Part shown: in pieces, positions 1 through 7,510 of the stretch
Position numbering within the stretch: position 1 is the stretch's first letter
Layout of the letters: every line of letters starts with the position of its first letter
Assembly: GCA_035551475.1 (NCBI GenBank)
Contig: DASZMX010000082.1
Coordinates: 71,081 to 135,080 of the forward strand
Direction: 5' to 3'
Length of the DNA stretch: 64,000 bases
From: DASZMX01 sp035551475
GTDB lineage: Bacteria; Verrucomicrobiota; Verrucomicrobiia; Limisphaerales; Palsa-1400
Notes under the pieces: model-generated
The model's database searches: none
Told to the model about the DNA's origin: nothing
What the model saw: the letters and a program-made list of their open reading frames with translations, nothing else
Made by a program: the position numbers and the translations under genes

Positions 1-776
1 ACCGAGTCGGCGTCTTCCTTATGTTCCTGGATGAGGTGGAGGCCATCACCTTCAATGAATGTCATCCGATCTTTTTGAAGGTTAATTTGACGGATTCGGC
101 TCGCCAACGTTTCGGGATACCAACGTGAAGCAAGGCCGCGACCTCCCTCCCCCGTTTTGATCAATCCGGCGCCATCGGCCAGAATTCCCCCGCGCTGCAC
201 TCGATTGCGAAGAATCGTCTGGAACGCTTTCTCGCGGAATTCCGCGGTGTCGGTGTTTAGCGCCAATGCGACGTTTTCGAGAGTGAGGTCAAAATTCAGA
301 ATTTTTCTCGCGAGCCATTCGGCCTGGCCGTTAAGCACGACCCGCCAAACCGATGCCACCGCCGGATCCAGTTCCGCAAAAATAGCGTGGCGAGCGAGAC
401 CCTCAAAGGCGGCGGTGAGGCTGACGATGGCGCCGCCTGCGAAAGGTTCAATCAATCGTTTCGGAGGCGTGCGTTTGCTTTGCAACCAATCGCGAATATA
501 GGGAACAAGCCACGTCTTTCCGCCGGGATAACGGAACGGGCTGCGTTGGGGAACGCTGGCAACATTCACTGGCTCGTTGGAATTGTATGTGATTCGTCGC
601 GCCGGATGAAATTCGAGCACCAGTTCAGCGGCCTCCTCGCGCAATTTGTATTTCGGCATTTCGTCGAGCCGGCGCGCGATGCGCAAGATATCGTCCGCGA
701 TTCGTTCCGGGATGCGAACGACAGTTGTCTTACGGGACTTCCATTTCCGAGGGTAGGTGGTTGAGGAGCGCGCCAT
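1..776 (-). CDS. DNA adenine N6-methylase (Dam/D12 class) with N-terminal ribbon-helix-helix segment, partial
   Basis: The gene starts at ATG 776 and is cut by the left edge, so only about 258 codons are visible and the catalytic DPPY-type motif lies outside. Residues 81-87 read FRYPGGK, 110-116 EPFAGGA (SAM-binding motif I) and 134-138 AELDP. They are followed by an NRVQRGG stretch and a GLASRWYPETL stretch, all characteristic of D12-class adenine methylases. Residues 17-40 (KTTVVRIPERIADDILRIAR...) look like an Arc/CopG-type ribbon-helix-helix DNA-binding unit; this is an inference from pattern. The enzyme should methylate adenine N6 in DNA. It lies downstream of the ABC transporter operon on the same strand but has its own palindromic upstream region (812-840), so it is probably transcribed separately and may repress itself. 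A partner restriction enzyme, if any, would lie left of the window. Confidence 0.85.
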   Translation of the reverse strand, partial: MARSSTTYPRKWKSRKTTVVRIPERIADDILRIARRLDEMPKYKLREEAAELVLEFHPARRITYNSNEPVNVASVPQRSPFRYPGGKTWLVPYIRDWLQSKRTPPKRLIEPFAGGAIVSLTAAFEGLARHAIFAELDPAVASVWRVVLNGQAEWLARKILNFDLTLENVALALNTDTAEFREKAFQTILRNRVQRGGILADGAGLIKTGEGGRGLASRWYPETLASRIRQINLQKDRMTFIEGDGLHLIQEHKEDADS

Positions 777-811
777 ACCGCTATTGCTACTTGTTTGGTT
801 TGGAATGTCAA

Positions 812-840
812 CCCTGTAACAGGGTTATATTCCCTGTTAC
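812..840. promoter_or_regulatory. Nested palindromes upstream of the methylase (operator-like)
   Basis: Three half-sites of CCCTGT are arranged as two overlapping palindromes. One is CCCTGT-A-ACAGGG at 812-824. The other is GTAACAGGG-N7-CCCTGTTAC at 816-840, a perfect 9-bp repeat. A TTGACA hexamer on the minus strand (806-811) abuts the first palindrome, about 30 bases before the methylase ATG, and a TATAAC sits in the loop of the second. There is no T-run after either stem, which argues against a simple terminator for the ABC operon. An operator bound by the methylase's own N-terminal domain is the preferred reading, but that is inference. Confidence 0.5.
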
Positions 841-845
841 ATTCC

Positions 846-1577
846 TTAATACTTCAGGATGCGGGCGAGGAAATCGCGGGTTTGCGGGTGGGCGGGATGT
901 TCGAAGAAGGCGTGGGCGGGGCCGGATTCGAGGATGCGTCCGTCGGCGAGGAAGGCGAGTTGGCCGCCGAGTTGGCGCGCGAAACCCATTTCGTGGGTGA
1001 CGAGGACGAAGCTGCGGCCTTCGTCGCGCAATTCCTTGATGACATCAAGAACTTCGGCGGTCATCTCGGGGTCGAGGGCCGAGGTGGGTTCGTCGAAGAG
1101 GAGAAGGCGGGGCTTGATGGAAATGGCGCGAGCGATGGCGACGCGCTGACGTTGGCCGCCGGAAAGCTCGGCGGGTTTTTTATGGGCGTGTTTCTCGAGA
1201 CGAAATCGGGTGAGAAGCTGGCGGGCGGTGGCTTCGGCTTCCGCAGGGTCGCGCTGGTGCGCCTTTTCGAGCGGGAGAGTGATGTTTTGCAAGGCGCTCA
1301 GGTGCGGAAAAAGATTAAACGCCTGAAAAACAGTGCCGATGGTGCGGCGATGGCGCAGCAATGCTTCCTCGGTAAAATGGACTTTTTCGCCTTCCAATTC
1401 CACGGCGCCGCTGTCGGGATATTCGAGGCCGCCAAGGATGCGGAGGAGCGTGGATTTGCCGCCGCCAGAGGGGCCAATGAGCACGAGCGTGGGAGCGTTT
1501 TCGAGCGCAAAAGAAACATCATCGAGCGCGCGATGGCCGGGAAAGGACTTGATGAGATGGCTGACGCGCAGGTTCAT
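846..1577 (-). CDS. Polar amino acid ABC transporter, ATP-binding protein
   Basis: A 243-residue GlnQ/ArtP-type ATPase that powers amino acid uptake on the inner face of the cytoplasmic membrane. Walker A GPSGGGKST is at residues 35-43, the Q-loop glutamine at 85, the LSGGQ signature at 138-142, Walker B LLLFDEP at 158-164 and the H-loop histidine at 195. Length is normal for the family. Its ATG overlaps the stop of the permease gene by four bases (1574-1577), so translation is coupled. It is the last gene of a transporter operon ordered binding protein, permease, ATPase. The substrate cannot be read from sequence. Confidence 0.93.
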   Translation of the reverse strand: MNLRVSHLIKSFPGHRALDDVSFALENAPTLVLIGPSGGGKSTLLRILGGLEYPDSGAVELEGEKVHFTEEALLRHRRTIGTVFQAFNLFPHLSALQNITLPLEKAHQRDPAEAEATARQLLTRFRLEKHAHKKPAELSGGQRQRVAIARAISIKPRLLLFDEPTSALDPEMTAEVLDVIKELRDEGRSFVLVTHEMGFARQLGGQLAFLADGRILESGPAHAFFEHPAHPQTRDFLARILKY

Positions 1578-2374
1578 GTGTCGAACTTGTGGCGCCGTTC
1601 CAGATGCCGCGTCCAGAGGGAAATGGGCAGCGTCAAGATGAGGTATCCCAGCGCAAGGGGCAGATAGGCTTCGAGCGTGCGATAGGTCAGGGCGTTGACG
1701 GATTCAGCCTGCCACGTGAATTCGCTCACGCCAATAATGGACAGGAGCGAGGAATCCTTGACGAGCGAAACAAATTGGCCGGCGAGCGGGGGGAGAATTT
1801 GGCGGATGGCTTGGGGAAAAATAACATAACGATAGGTTTGCGCGCCGGTCAGGCCGATGGCCCGCGCGGATTCCAGTTGCGATTTGCCGATGCTTTCAAT
1901 GCCGGCGCGAATGATCTCGGTGATATAGGCGCCGCTGAAAAAAGAGAGGATCAAGACGCCGGCGGCGTAACGGTTTTGCAGGCCGAAGGCGTCGGCGACC
2001 ACGTAGAAAAAAATCAGGATCTGCGCCAGGAGCGGCGTGCCGCGAATGACCTCCACGTATATTTTACTGAGGTAACGCAGGACGAGAACGGGGCTGCGCT
2101 GGGCGAGGGCGCCCAGCAAACCGATCATGGCGCTGAGAACCAGGGCGATGGCGGAGAGCGCCACGGTGATGCCCCAGCCTTTGGCCAGTTTCCAGCGGTA
2201 AGCGGCGATGGCGCCCCAGTCGAGATGAAAAGCCAGGCTGGCGAAGGCGAAGTAAAAAATCAACGCGACGAGGAAAAGGGCGAGGCAAAAATTAAGCGCC
2301 TTGAGGGACGCCGCTGGCGGCGGGGCGCCGGGATCGTTGGACGCGGTAAAGTATGTCCGCCAGCTCACTGTCAA
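1574..2374 (-). CDS. Polar amino acid ABC transporter, permease
   Basis: A 266-residue inner-membrane permease of the HisMQ/GlnP type. It has an N-terminal membrane segment (about residues 28-50) followed by four or five more hydrophobic segments. The coupling-loop region SKSQLESARAIGLTGAQTYR-like (around EIIRAGIESIGKSQLE) carries the EAA motif typical of amino acid permeases. The N-terminus is about 40 residues longer than in the shortest family members. It overlaps the binding-protein stop by four bases (2371-2374) and the ATPase start by four bases, a tight translationally coupled operon. Confidence 0.92.
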   Translation of the reverse strand: MTVSWRTYFTASNDPGAPPPAASLKALNFCLALFLVALIFYFAFASLAFHLDWGAIAAYRWKLAKGWGITVALSAIALVLSAMIGLLGALAQRSPVLVLRYLSKIYVEVIRGTPLLAQILIFFYVVADAFGLQNRYAAGVLILSFFSGAYITEIIRAGIESIGKSQLESARAIGLTGAQTYRYVIFPQAIRQILPPLAGQFVSLVKDSSLLSIIGVSEFTWQAESVNALTYRTLEAYLPLALGYLILTLPISLWTRHLERRHKFDT

Positions 2375-3156
2375 AAGTAAAACGGATAACCCAATTTTCG
2401 AAAAGCCTCTTTTTGCTCCTTCAGATAGCGGTCGCCCAACTGCTCAAAGCCCCCTTGGTCGCGGAAATTTTTTAGGAACTGATTCACTTGCTGGAGCAAG
2501 GCGGCGTCGGATTGGCGCAAGCCGACGGCCCACGTTTCCTGCTGGAATGGCTTCAAGATGGCGCGAGTGGCGTCCTGATGCCGGCTCCAGTTTTCGTAGG
2601 TGGAGATTTGGTCGTAGATGAAAGCGTCGGCCTTGCCTTGCAAGACTTCCAGCACGCAGGCGTCTTCCTTGTCAAGCACCAGGACGCGCGCCTGCTGGAT
2701 ATGGCCTTCTGTGTAGAGATGGCCGGTGGTGCCTTTCTTGACGACAATGGTGCGGGCCGGCGTGTCGAGGTTGGAGATGGACTCGATTGCGGAATTCTTT
2801 CCGACAAGGAGGCAGAGGCCGGTGGTCAAATAAGGATCGGAAAACGCAATGGCCTTGGCCCGTTCGGGCGTGGCGGTCATCGACGAAATAATCACGTCGA
2901 TCTTGTGGGTTTGCAGCGAGGGGATAAGGCCGTCGAAGGGAATGTTTTCAATTTCAACGTCGCGCCCCAGAAATTTGCCCAGCGCCTGCGCGAGATCGAC
3001 GCTGACGCCGCTGGGATGGCCGTCGTGATCGGTCATCTCGAAGGGCGGATACGCGAGTTCCATGCCGACGACTAAGTGGTGGGACGCGGGGCCGCAGCCG
3101 GTGAACAGCGACGCGAGCGCCAGCCAGAGGATCAGCGTGAATTTTTTCGCGTCCAC
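2371..3156 (-). CDS. Amino acid ABC transporter substrate-binding lipoprotein
   Basis: A 261-residue family 3 solute-binding protein. The N-terminus has a basic start, a hydrophobic core and a lipobox LFTGC with Cys at 21, so it is probably lipid-anchored in the periplasm. The mature part follows the family pattern: GMELAYPPFEM near the start, GVSVDLAQALGKFLG, then SSMTATPERAKAIAFSDPY. It delivers a polar amino acid to the permease encoded next. Its first 25 bases overlap the end of the preceding methyltransferase gene, which links the transporter to that enzyme in one transcript. Confidence 0.92.
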   Translation of the reverse strand: MDAKKFTLILWLALASLFTGCGPASHHLVVGMELAYPPFEMTDHDGHPSGVSVDLAQALGKFLGRDVEIENIPFDGLIPSLQTHKIDVIISSMTATPERAKAIAFSDPYLTTGLCLLVGKNSAIESISNLDTPARTIVVKKGTTGHLYTEGHIQQARVLVLDKEDACVLEVLQGKADAFIYDQISTYENWSRHQDATRAILKPFQQETWAVGLRQSDAALLQQVNQFLKNFRDQGGFEQLGDRYLKEQKEAFRKLGYPFYF

Positions 3157-3863
3157 AAAGTTGCTTCAGAAATGCCGAGTTGATATTTGCGGGCGTGTTC
3201 GCGGATGACGAATGGAACATCGAGGCGCCGCACGAATTTAAAATGCGGCGCCAGAATCTGGCGCAGGGCGTCGAAGGTGCGGACGCCGCCGCGGCCGCCC
3301 AGCCAATGCCGGCGCGGCGTGTAGGCTTCGAGCCAGGTGTAAGGAGAGGCGATGATGAGCTGGCCGCTCGGGGCGACCAGGCGCGGAAGTTGTTGCAGGC
3401 AGCGGCGCGGATCCGGCAGTCTGTCAATCAAATTAGCCATAAGGACCACATCGAAGACGCCGAGTTCCGCGGGCAATTTCATGGCGTCGCCCACGGCGAA
3501 TTGGACGCGGTCGCGTTTGAGGCCTCGCGGCGCGCGCGCGACGGCGGTTTTCGTGATGTCGCCCTCGACCGCGTAGGAGAATTTCAGCGAGCCGCGGTCG
3601 CGGATTTTTTTGGCGGCGGCGATAAAAGCGGCGGAGTTGTCAATCGCGACGACTTCGCGGCAGCGTCGCGCCAGCTCAAATGCGCTGCGCCCCACGGCGC
3701 ACCCGAGGTCGAGGGCGCGGGCGTCGCGGGGCAGGCGCGCGGGATCGACCGTCTCGGTGACACAGCGGACGGGGAAATCCAGTTCGCGCGAAACCGGCGG
3801 GCCGTAGTGGAACAGCAAATATTCCGAGAGAGCCTTGGCCGATTCGTAAAAGTTGGCGGCCAT
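3132..3863 (-). CDS. Putative 4-mercaptohistidine N1-methyltransferase (OvoA C-terminal type)
   Basis: A 243-residue class I SAM-dependent methyltransferase. The N-terminus YESAKALSEYLLFHYG and the motif I region LDLGCAVGRSAFELA (residues 51-65) match the stand-alone relatives of the C-terminal methyltransferase domain of OvoA, the ovothiol-forming enzyme. This assignment rests on recalled family pattern. The end of the gene overlaps the start of the amino acid binding lipoprotein by 25 bases. The sulfoxide synthase half of OvoA is not in the window, so the true substrate (mercaptohistidine or another thiol-imidazole) is open. It is the first gene of a four-gene unit with the transporter. Confidence 0.72.
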   Translation of the reverse strand: MAANFYESAKALSEYLLFHYGPPVSRELDFPVRCVTETVDPARLPRDARALDLGCAVGRSAFELARRCREVVAIDNSAAFIAAAKKIRDRGSLKFSYAVEGDITKTAVARAPRGLKRDRVQFAVGDAMKLPAELGVFDVVLMANLIDRLPDPRRCLQQLPRLVAPSGQLIIASPYTWLEAYTPRRHWLGGRGGVRTFDALRQILAPHFKFVRRLDVPFVIREHARKYQLGISEATLWTRKNSR

Positions 3864-3868
3864 GCGTG

Positions 3869-5017
3869 TTAGCTTGACAAAAGCTGGCGCAAATAAGCCG
3901 AGGGCTGGAAATTCTCGATCACGATTTCGCGCCGCCCATCGCGCAGCATGCGGGCCTGAGTAACGCGCACGGCGGGGGTTTTCGTGGGGGAAAAGAGAAT
4001 GTCGTCGTGGGTGGCGTTTTTGGCGCTGGCGAATTTGTCGGGGGTGAGATGGCCGCCGAGATGATCGCTGCGGCCCGTGGCGACGTGCAGGGTGCCGAGG
4101 ATTTTCTCGTCCTGAATGTCGCGCCCGGACGGCGGCAACTCCTGGGTGCCAAAACCGAGTTCGCCGATTTCGCCGGTGGCGGGATCGGATTGCAATTTGC
4201 GCAGATGCTCGTCGATGGTTTGCTGGCGGCCTTGCAGCAGCGTGGCCTGGCGGACGCGCCCGCCGGAGACGTCCAGCAGGCCGATGGTGCCGTCTTCGTA
4301 GCAGAGGGGGAACTGGCCTTCGGCGGACGTGGGCACAAAATAGACTTCACCGGCTGGCAGGTTGGCGACGTCCGGCTTCGAGCCGCGGCACAGGCCGTGG
4401 CTTTTTTGCGCCTCCTGGCGCCCGCATTGGAGTGTCAATAAATATTTCTTGCCCGCCACTTCAAAATCGATTTCAAACGCATCCGCGCGGGTCAAGCCCT
4501 GGCGCAGTTTCTCCGCTTGGCGGCTGACCTCGTTGTAATCGACCGCCAGGCCGGTGCGGAGAATGATGTCGTTCAAGCCATGCAAGGTCGCGCCGCGGAA
4601 GCCGAAGCGTTTGGCAAAAGCGGTCAGAGGCGCGGTGGCGGAATAGGTGGAAAGGCAGAGGATGATATTGTAATGGGGATAAATGTCCTTCTCGAAGGAA
4701 AGCTCGCGGCCGGTGGGATCGAAGCACGTGGGTGGAAGGTCGAGATTGCTGCCGCCGGTTGCTTGATAGGCGTAAAGGTCGCCACCCTGCCATTGCAATT
4801 CCGCAAGGCCGCCGTTTTTCAGCCCCTGATAAAAAACTTCATACGCCAGGCGTTGGATGGTCAGTTCCGGCTTTTTGAGGAAGGCGAAATCCTGAATGTC
4901 GCGCGGCTGCGGGAGGTCGATCAGGAGGCAGACGCGCTCGCCCGGTTGAGGCTCAAAGACGGTGCGGAGCAGCCGGGTCAAACTGAAAGGCGGAAAGTTC
5001 TGGCTCATACCGCGCAA
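3869..5017 (-). CDS. M29-like aminopeptidase (leucyl aminopeptidase family)
   Basis: A 382-residue protein whose C-terminal half carries the metal-ligand pattern of M29 thermophilic aminopeptidases. It has Glu224 in NLPAGEVYFVPT, Glu286 in IGELGFGT, Glu304-His311 in DEKILGTLHVATG, and His337/Asp339 in THDDILF. These would bind two metal ions and cleave N-terminal residues from peptides in the cytoplasm. The N-terminal 180 residues are divergent. Start: ATG 5017 gives MRGMSQNF; the ATG three codons later is equally possible. It lies five bases before the methyltransferase gene on the same strand and may be co-transcribed with it. Divergence from true M29 enzymes keeps the activity uncertain. 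Confidence 0.65.
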   Translation of the reverse strand: MRGMSQNFPPFSLTRLLRTVFEPQPGERVCLLIDLPQPRDIQDFAFLKKPELTIQRLAYEVFYQGLKNGGLAELQWQGGDLYAYQATGGSNLDLPPTCFDPTGRELSFEKDIYPHYNIILCLSTYSATAPLTAFAKRFGFRGATLHGLNDIILRTGLAVDYNEVSRQAEKLRQGLTRADAFEIDFEVAGKKYLLTLQCGRQEAQKSHGLCRGSKPDVANLPAGEVYFVPTSAEGQFPLCYEDGTIGLLDVSGGRVRQATLLQGRQQTIDEHLRKLQSDPATGEIGELGFGTQELPPSGRDIQDEKILGTLHVATGRSDHLGGHLTPDKFASAKNATHDDILFSPTKTPAVRVTQARMLRDGRREIVIENFQPSAYLRQLLSS

Positions 5018-5032
5018 GGTAGCATGGCGGAG

Positions 5033-6004
5033 TCAAGGTTGTCCAACGCTGTAGGAGAAGCGGTCCATCACCCGGTAGCGGTTGGGGGCGACGCGCCCTT
5101 TGAACGTGATGGTCGCCGTGCGGCCTCTGATCTCGATGACAATGTAGCCGTAGGTGTGGTCAATATGTTTGACTTGCGTGAGGCGCCAATAGGTGTTGTT
5201 CCCCGCATAAGGTCCGCCGTGATAAAAGGGCGCGCCGGCCGTGCCCGCCGTAAACTGGTGCATCTCCGGCCCGGCTTCGCCTTGGGCGCGAGTGACTTTC
5301 ATATGGTCATAGAAATGATCGTGCCCGCAAAAATAGACTCGCGAACCGGCGCGGATGAGGCTTTCCCACACGGCGTCGCGCATGTCGGGATGGGCGTCGA
5401 GCGTGTCTTTATGCAGACCATCCATGAAGGCCGGTTCATGGCCATACACGAAGATGAAAGGCGCCGGATGGTCGCGCAGGGTTTGATCCAGCCACGTTTG
5501 GTCAATCATTTCCCGTCCGGATTGATATTGGTCCACCCCAATGCACAGGACGGGCCCAATCTGTTTGAAAAAAGTGAGGTTTTTCTGGGCGGCTGGGCCG
5601 TTGTCGGGCAACGCGTAGGGGCCCGAGAAAACCTTGTCCCAAACTTCCGCGGACGTGGGGCAGGCCAGCTCATGGTTGCCGCGCGTGGGCAGAACGGCAA
5701 GGCCGCGATCATAAAGCGGTTGATACACGGAGCGCCAGGTGCGCAACTCGCTTTCGAACAGGGCGGCATCGCGATTGGTCAAGTTCATCAAGTCGCCGGT
5801 CCACAGCAGGGCTTGGGCTTTCTCGCGCAGGACCGCGCGGCAAATTTCCGGATTGATCACCATGTTCAGGCCATTGGTGTCCTCGGGGCGCGGCTTGGAC
5901 TCGGCCCGGCCATCCCCCGCCACGATGATGCGCAGCGGCGTGGCGCATCCTGTCAACCACAAGGCCAAAACGGCGGCAAACAGGGCGGGCGAGACTCGAT
6001 TCAT
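5033..6004 (-). CDS. Secreted metallophosphoesterase lipoprotein
   Basis: A 323-residue calcineurin-like phosphoesterase. The start is ATG 6004, where a signal peptide with lipobox WLTGC (Cys20) begins; a longer open frame upstream has no signal and is rejected. The metal-binding motifs appear in order: GDGR (variant of GDxH), GDLMN, GNHE, GHEP and GHDHFYDH. It probably hydrolyses a phosphomonoester or diester at the cell envelope. It is followed on the same strand, 15 bases on, by the M29-like gene. The substitution of Arg for His in the first motif occurs in some purple-acid-phosphatase-like members and need not abolish activity. Confidence 0.85.
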   Translation of the reverse strand: MNRVSPALFAAVLALWLTGCATPLRIIVAGDGRAESKPRPEDTNGLNMVINPEICRAVLREKAQALLWTGDLMNLTNRDAALFESELRTWRSVYQPLYDRGLAVLPTRGNHELACPTSAEVWDKVFSGPYALPDNGPAAQKNLTFFKQIGPVLCIGVDQYQSGREMIDQTWLDQTLRDHPAPFIFVYGHEPAFMDGLHKDTLDAHPDMRDAVWESLIRAGSRVYFCGHDHFYDHMKVTRAQGEAGPEMHQFTAGTAGAPFYHGGPYAGNNTYWRLTQVKHIDHTYGYIVIEIRGRTATITFKGRVAPNRYRVMDRFSYSVGQP

Positions 6005-6097
6005 GTGGTTGATGTAGCACGGGTTACGGGGGGGTGTAAAGCTGGCCGATTTTTCGGACGATAACCGTAGGGACGGACAGTCGTAACCCATAACAAC

Positions 6098-7510
6098 TTG
6101 AGTCCTGAAAAAAAGACGGCGCTGCTGATCGATCCTGAGACAGCCGATCGCATGGACCTGGCGCACTGGCTGCGCGAGGCGGGCTGGCGCGTGCTCGAGG
6201 CGGCCGACGGCGAAACCGGCCTCGCTTGGGCGGTGCGGCACAAGCCCGACCTGGTTTTTTGCGATGTCCATGTGCCCGGCTGCAACGGCTTCCAGCTGTG
6301 CCGCACCTTGCGCGCCGAGGCGGCGGGCTTGCCAAACGTGCGTTTGATCCTGACGACCGGCAGCGATTATGAAACCCATCGGGAGGCGGCGGCGCAGGCG
6401 GGCGCGGACGATTATTTTGTCAAACCTATTGTTAAGCCGGAGCTGATTCATTTTCTCACCCAGGTGCATCGCGAGGGCTCTGTCACCGAGATTTTGCGCG
6501 CGGCCTCGCGCGGCCGCCGCCGGGAGCCGGCCGGCGATGTCAAACAAATGTTGGCGGAGAAGATTCCCGCCGGCGCGCTGACCCTGCGGTTTTGGGGCGT
6601 GCGCGGCTCGGTGCCCACGCCTGGGCCGTCCACGGTGCATTACGGCGGGAACACCTCGTGCGTCGAAGTGCGGGCGGACGGCCAATTGCTCGTGCTCGAC
6701 GCGGGCACGGGCATTCGCGAATTGGGCCTGAGCCTCGGACGTGAATTTCCCGACCAACCGTTGTCGCTTTCGCTGCTCATCAGCCACACGCATTGGGACC
6801 ACATTCAGGGCCTGCCTTTTTTTAATCCGCTCTACAACGCCCGCCATCGCGTGCGAATTTTTGGATGCGAAGGAGCGCGGGAAGGTCTGCTGAAAACGCT
6901 TTCGAGCCAGATGGAAAGCCCCTTTTTTCCGGTGGGCTGGCAAAGCCTGCCCAGCCGCATCGAGATCGAGGAGGTCAAGGAATCGAAGTTCCAGATTGGC
7001 GCGGTGAGTGTCGAGACGATTTACCTGAATCATCCGGGCGTGTGCCTGGGCTACCGCATCCGCGGCTCCGGCGGTTCCGTCGCATATCTGCCGGACCACG
7101 AGCCGTTCCAGCGCTACAAATTTCATTCCAGCGATTCCGGGTTAAGCGCCTCGGCGGAGTTCCTGCAATTCGCGCGGCGCCAGGACCAGAAGCTCGCCGA
7201 TTTCGTGCGCGACGTGGATGTGTTGATCCTCGACGCGCAATACGACGCCACCGAATACCAGACGCGCGTGGGCTGGGGGCATGGCTGCGTGGACGATGTC
7301 GTGGCGCTGGCGCTAAATGCCAATGCGAAACGCCTTTGCTTGTTTCATCACGATCCGACCCATGACGACGAAAAGATTTCCCAGATGACCCAATGGGCGC
7401 GGGATTTCGTGGCCGCCTTGGGCGAGCCGCTGGAAGTGGACGCCGCGCGGGAAGGTTTGGAAATCCGCCTGGGCCGCGAAGCCATCGAAGCGGCGTCCGC
7501 GGCAGCCTGA
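6098..7510 (+). CDS. Response regulator receiver fused to metallo-beta-lactamase-fold hydrolase
   Basis: A 470-residue fusion. Residues 8-125 form a CheY-like receiver with phospho-acceptor Asp56 (LVFCDVHVPG), Thr87 and Lys109 (DYFVKP). From about 160 a metallo-beta-lactamase domain starts with FWGVRGSVPTPGP, then NTSCVEV and HTHWDH at 230-235, followed by LPDHEP and a terminal HHDPTHDD. The hydrolase part resembles phosphodiesterases acting on cyclic phosphates. Phosphorylation of the receiver would switch hydrolysis on or off. The start is TTG 6098, as no ATG fits; an AGGGACGG stretch lies about 20 bases upstream, so the start is not secure. No histidine kinase is adjacent. It converges with the next gene, stops touching at 7510/7511. 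Confidence 0.83.
   Translation: MSPEKKTALLIDPETADRMDLAHWLREAGWRVLEAADGETGLAWAVRHKPDLVFCDVHVPGCNGFQLCRTLRAEAAGLPNVRLILTTGSDYETHREAAAQAGADDYFVKPIVKPELIHFLTQVHREGSVTEILRAASRGRRREPAGDVKQMLAEKIPAGALTLRFWGVRGSVPTPGPSTVHYGGNTSCVEVRADGQLLVLDAGTGIRELGLSLGREFPDQPLSLSLLISHTHWDHIQGLPFFNPLYNARHRVRIFGCEGAREGLLKTLSSQMESPFFPVGWQSLPSRIEIEEVKESKFQIGAVSVETIYLNHPGVCLGYRIRGSGGSVAYLPDHEPFQRYKFHSSDSGLSASAEFLQFARRQDQKLADFVRDVDVLILDAQYDATEYQTRVGWGHGCVDDVVALALNANAKRLCLFHHDPTHDDEKISQMTQWARDFVAALGEPLEVDAAREGLEIRLGREAIEAASAAA

Noticed and set aside
816..840. Simple transcription terminator for the ABC transporter operon
   Set aside because: The hairpin lacks a T-run and overlaps a second palindrome and promoter-like hexamers, which fits an operator better. 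It cannot be fully excluded.
4517..6064. A 515-codon open frame on the plus strand
   Set aside because: It lies antisense to the M29-like and phosphoesterase genes, both of which have clear family motifs. High GC content produces such frames.
6005..7126. Extension of the phosphoesterase frame to 697 codons
   Set aside because: The extra 374 codons run antisense to the receiver/beta-lactamase fusion, and the signal peptide begins at 6004.
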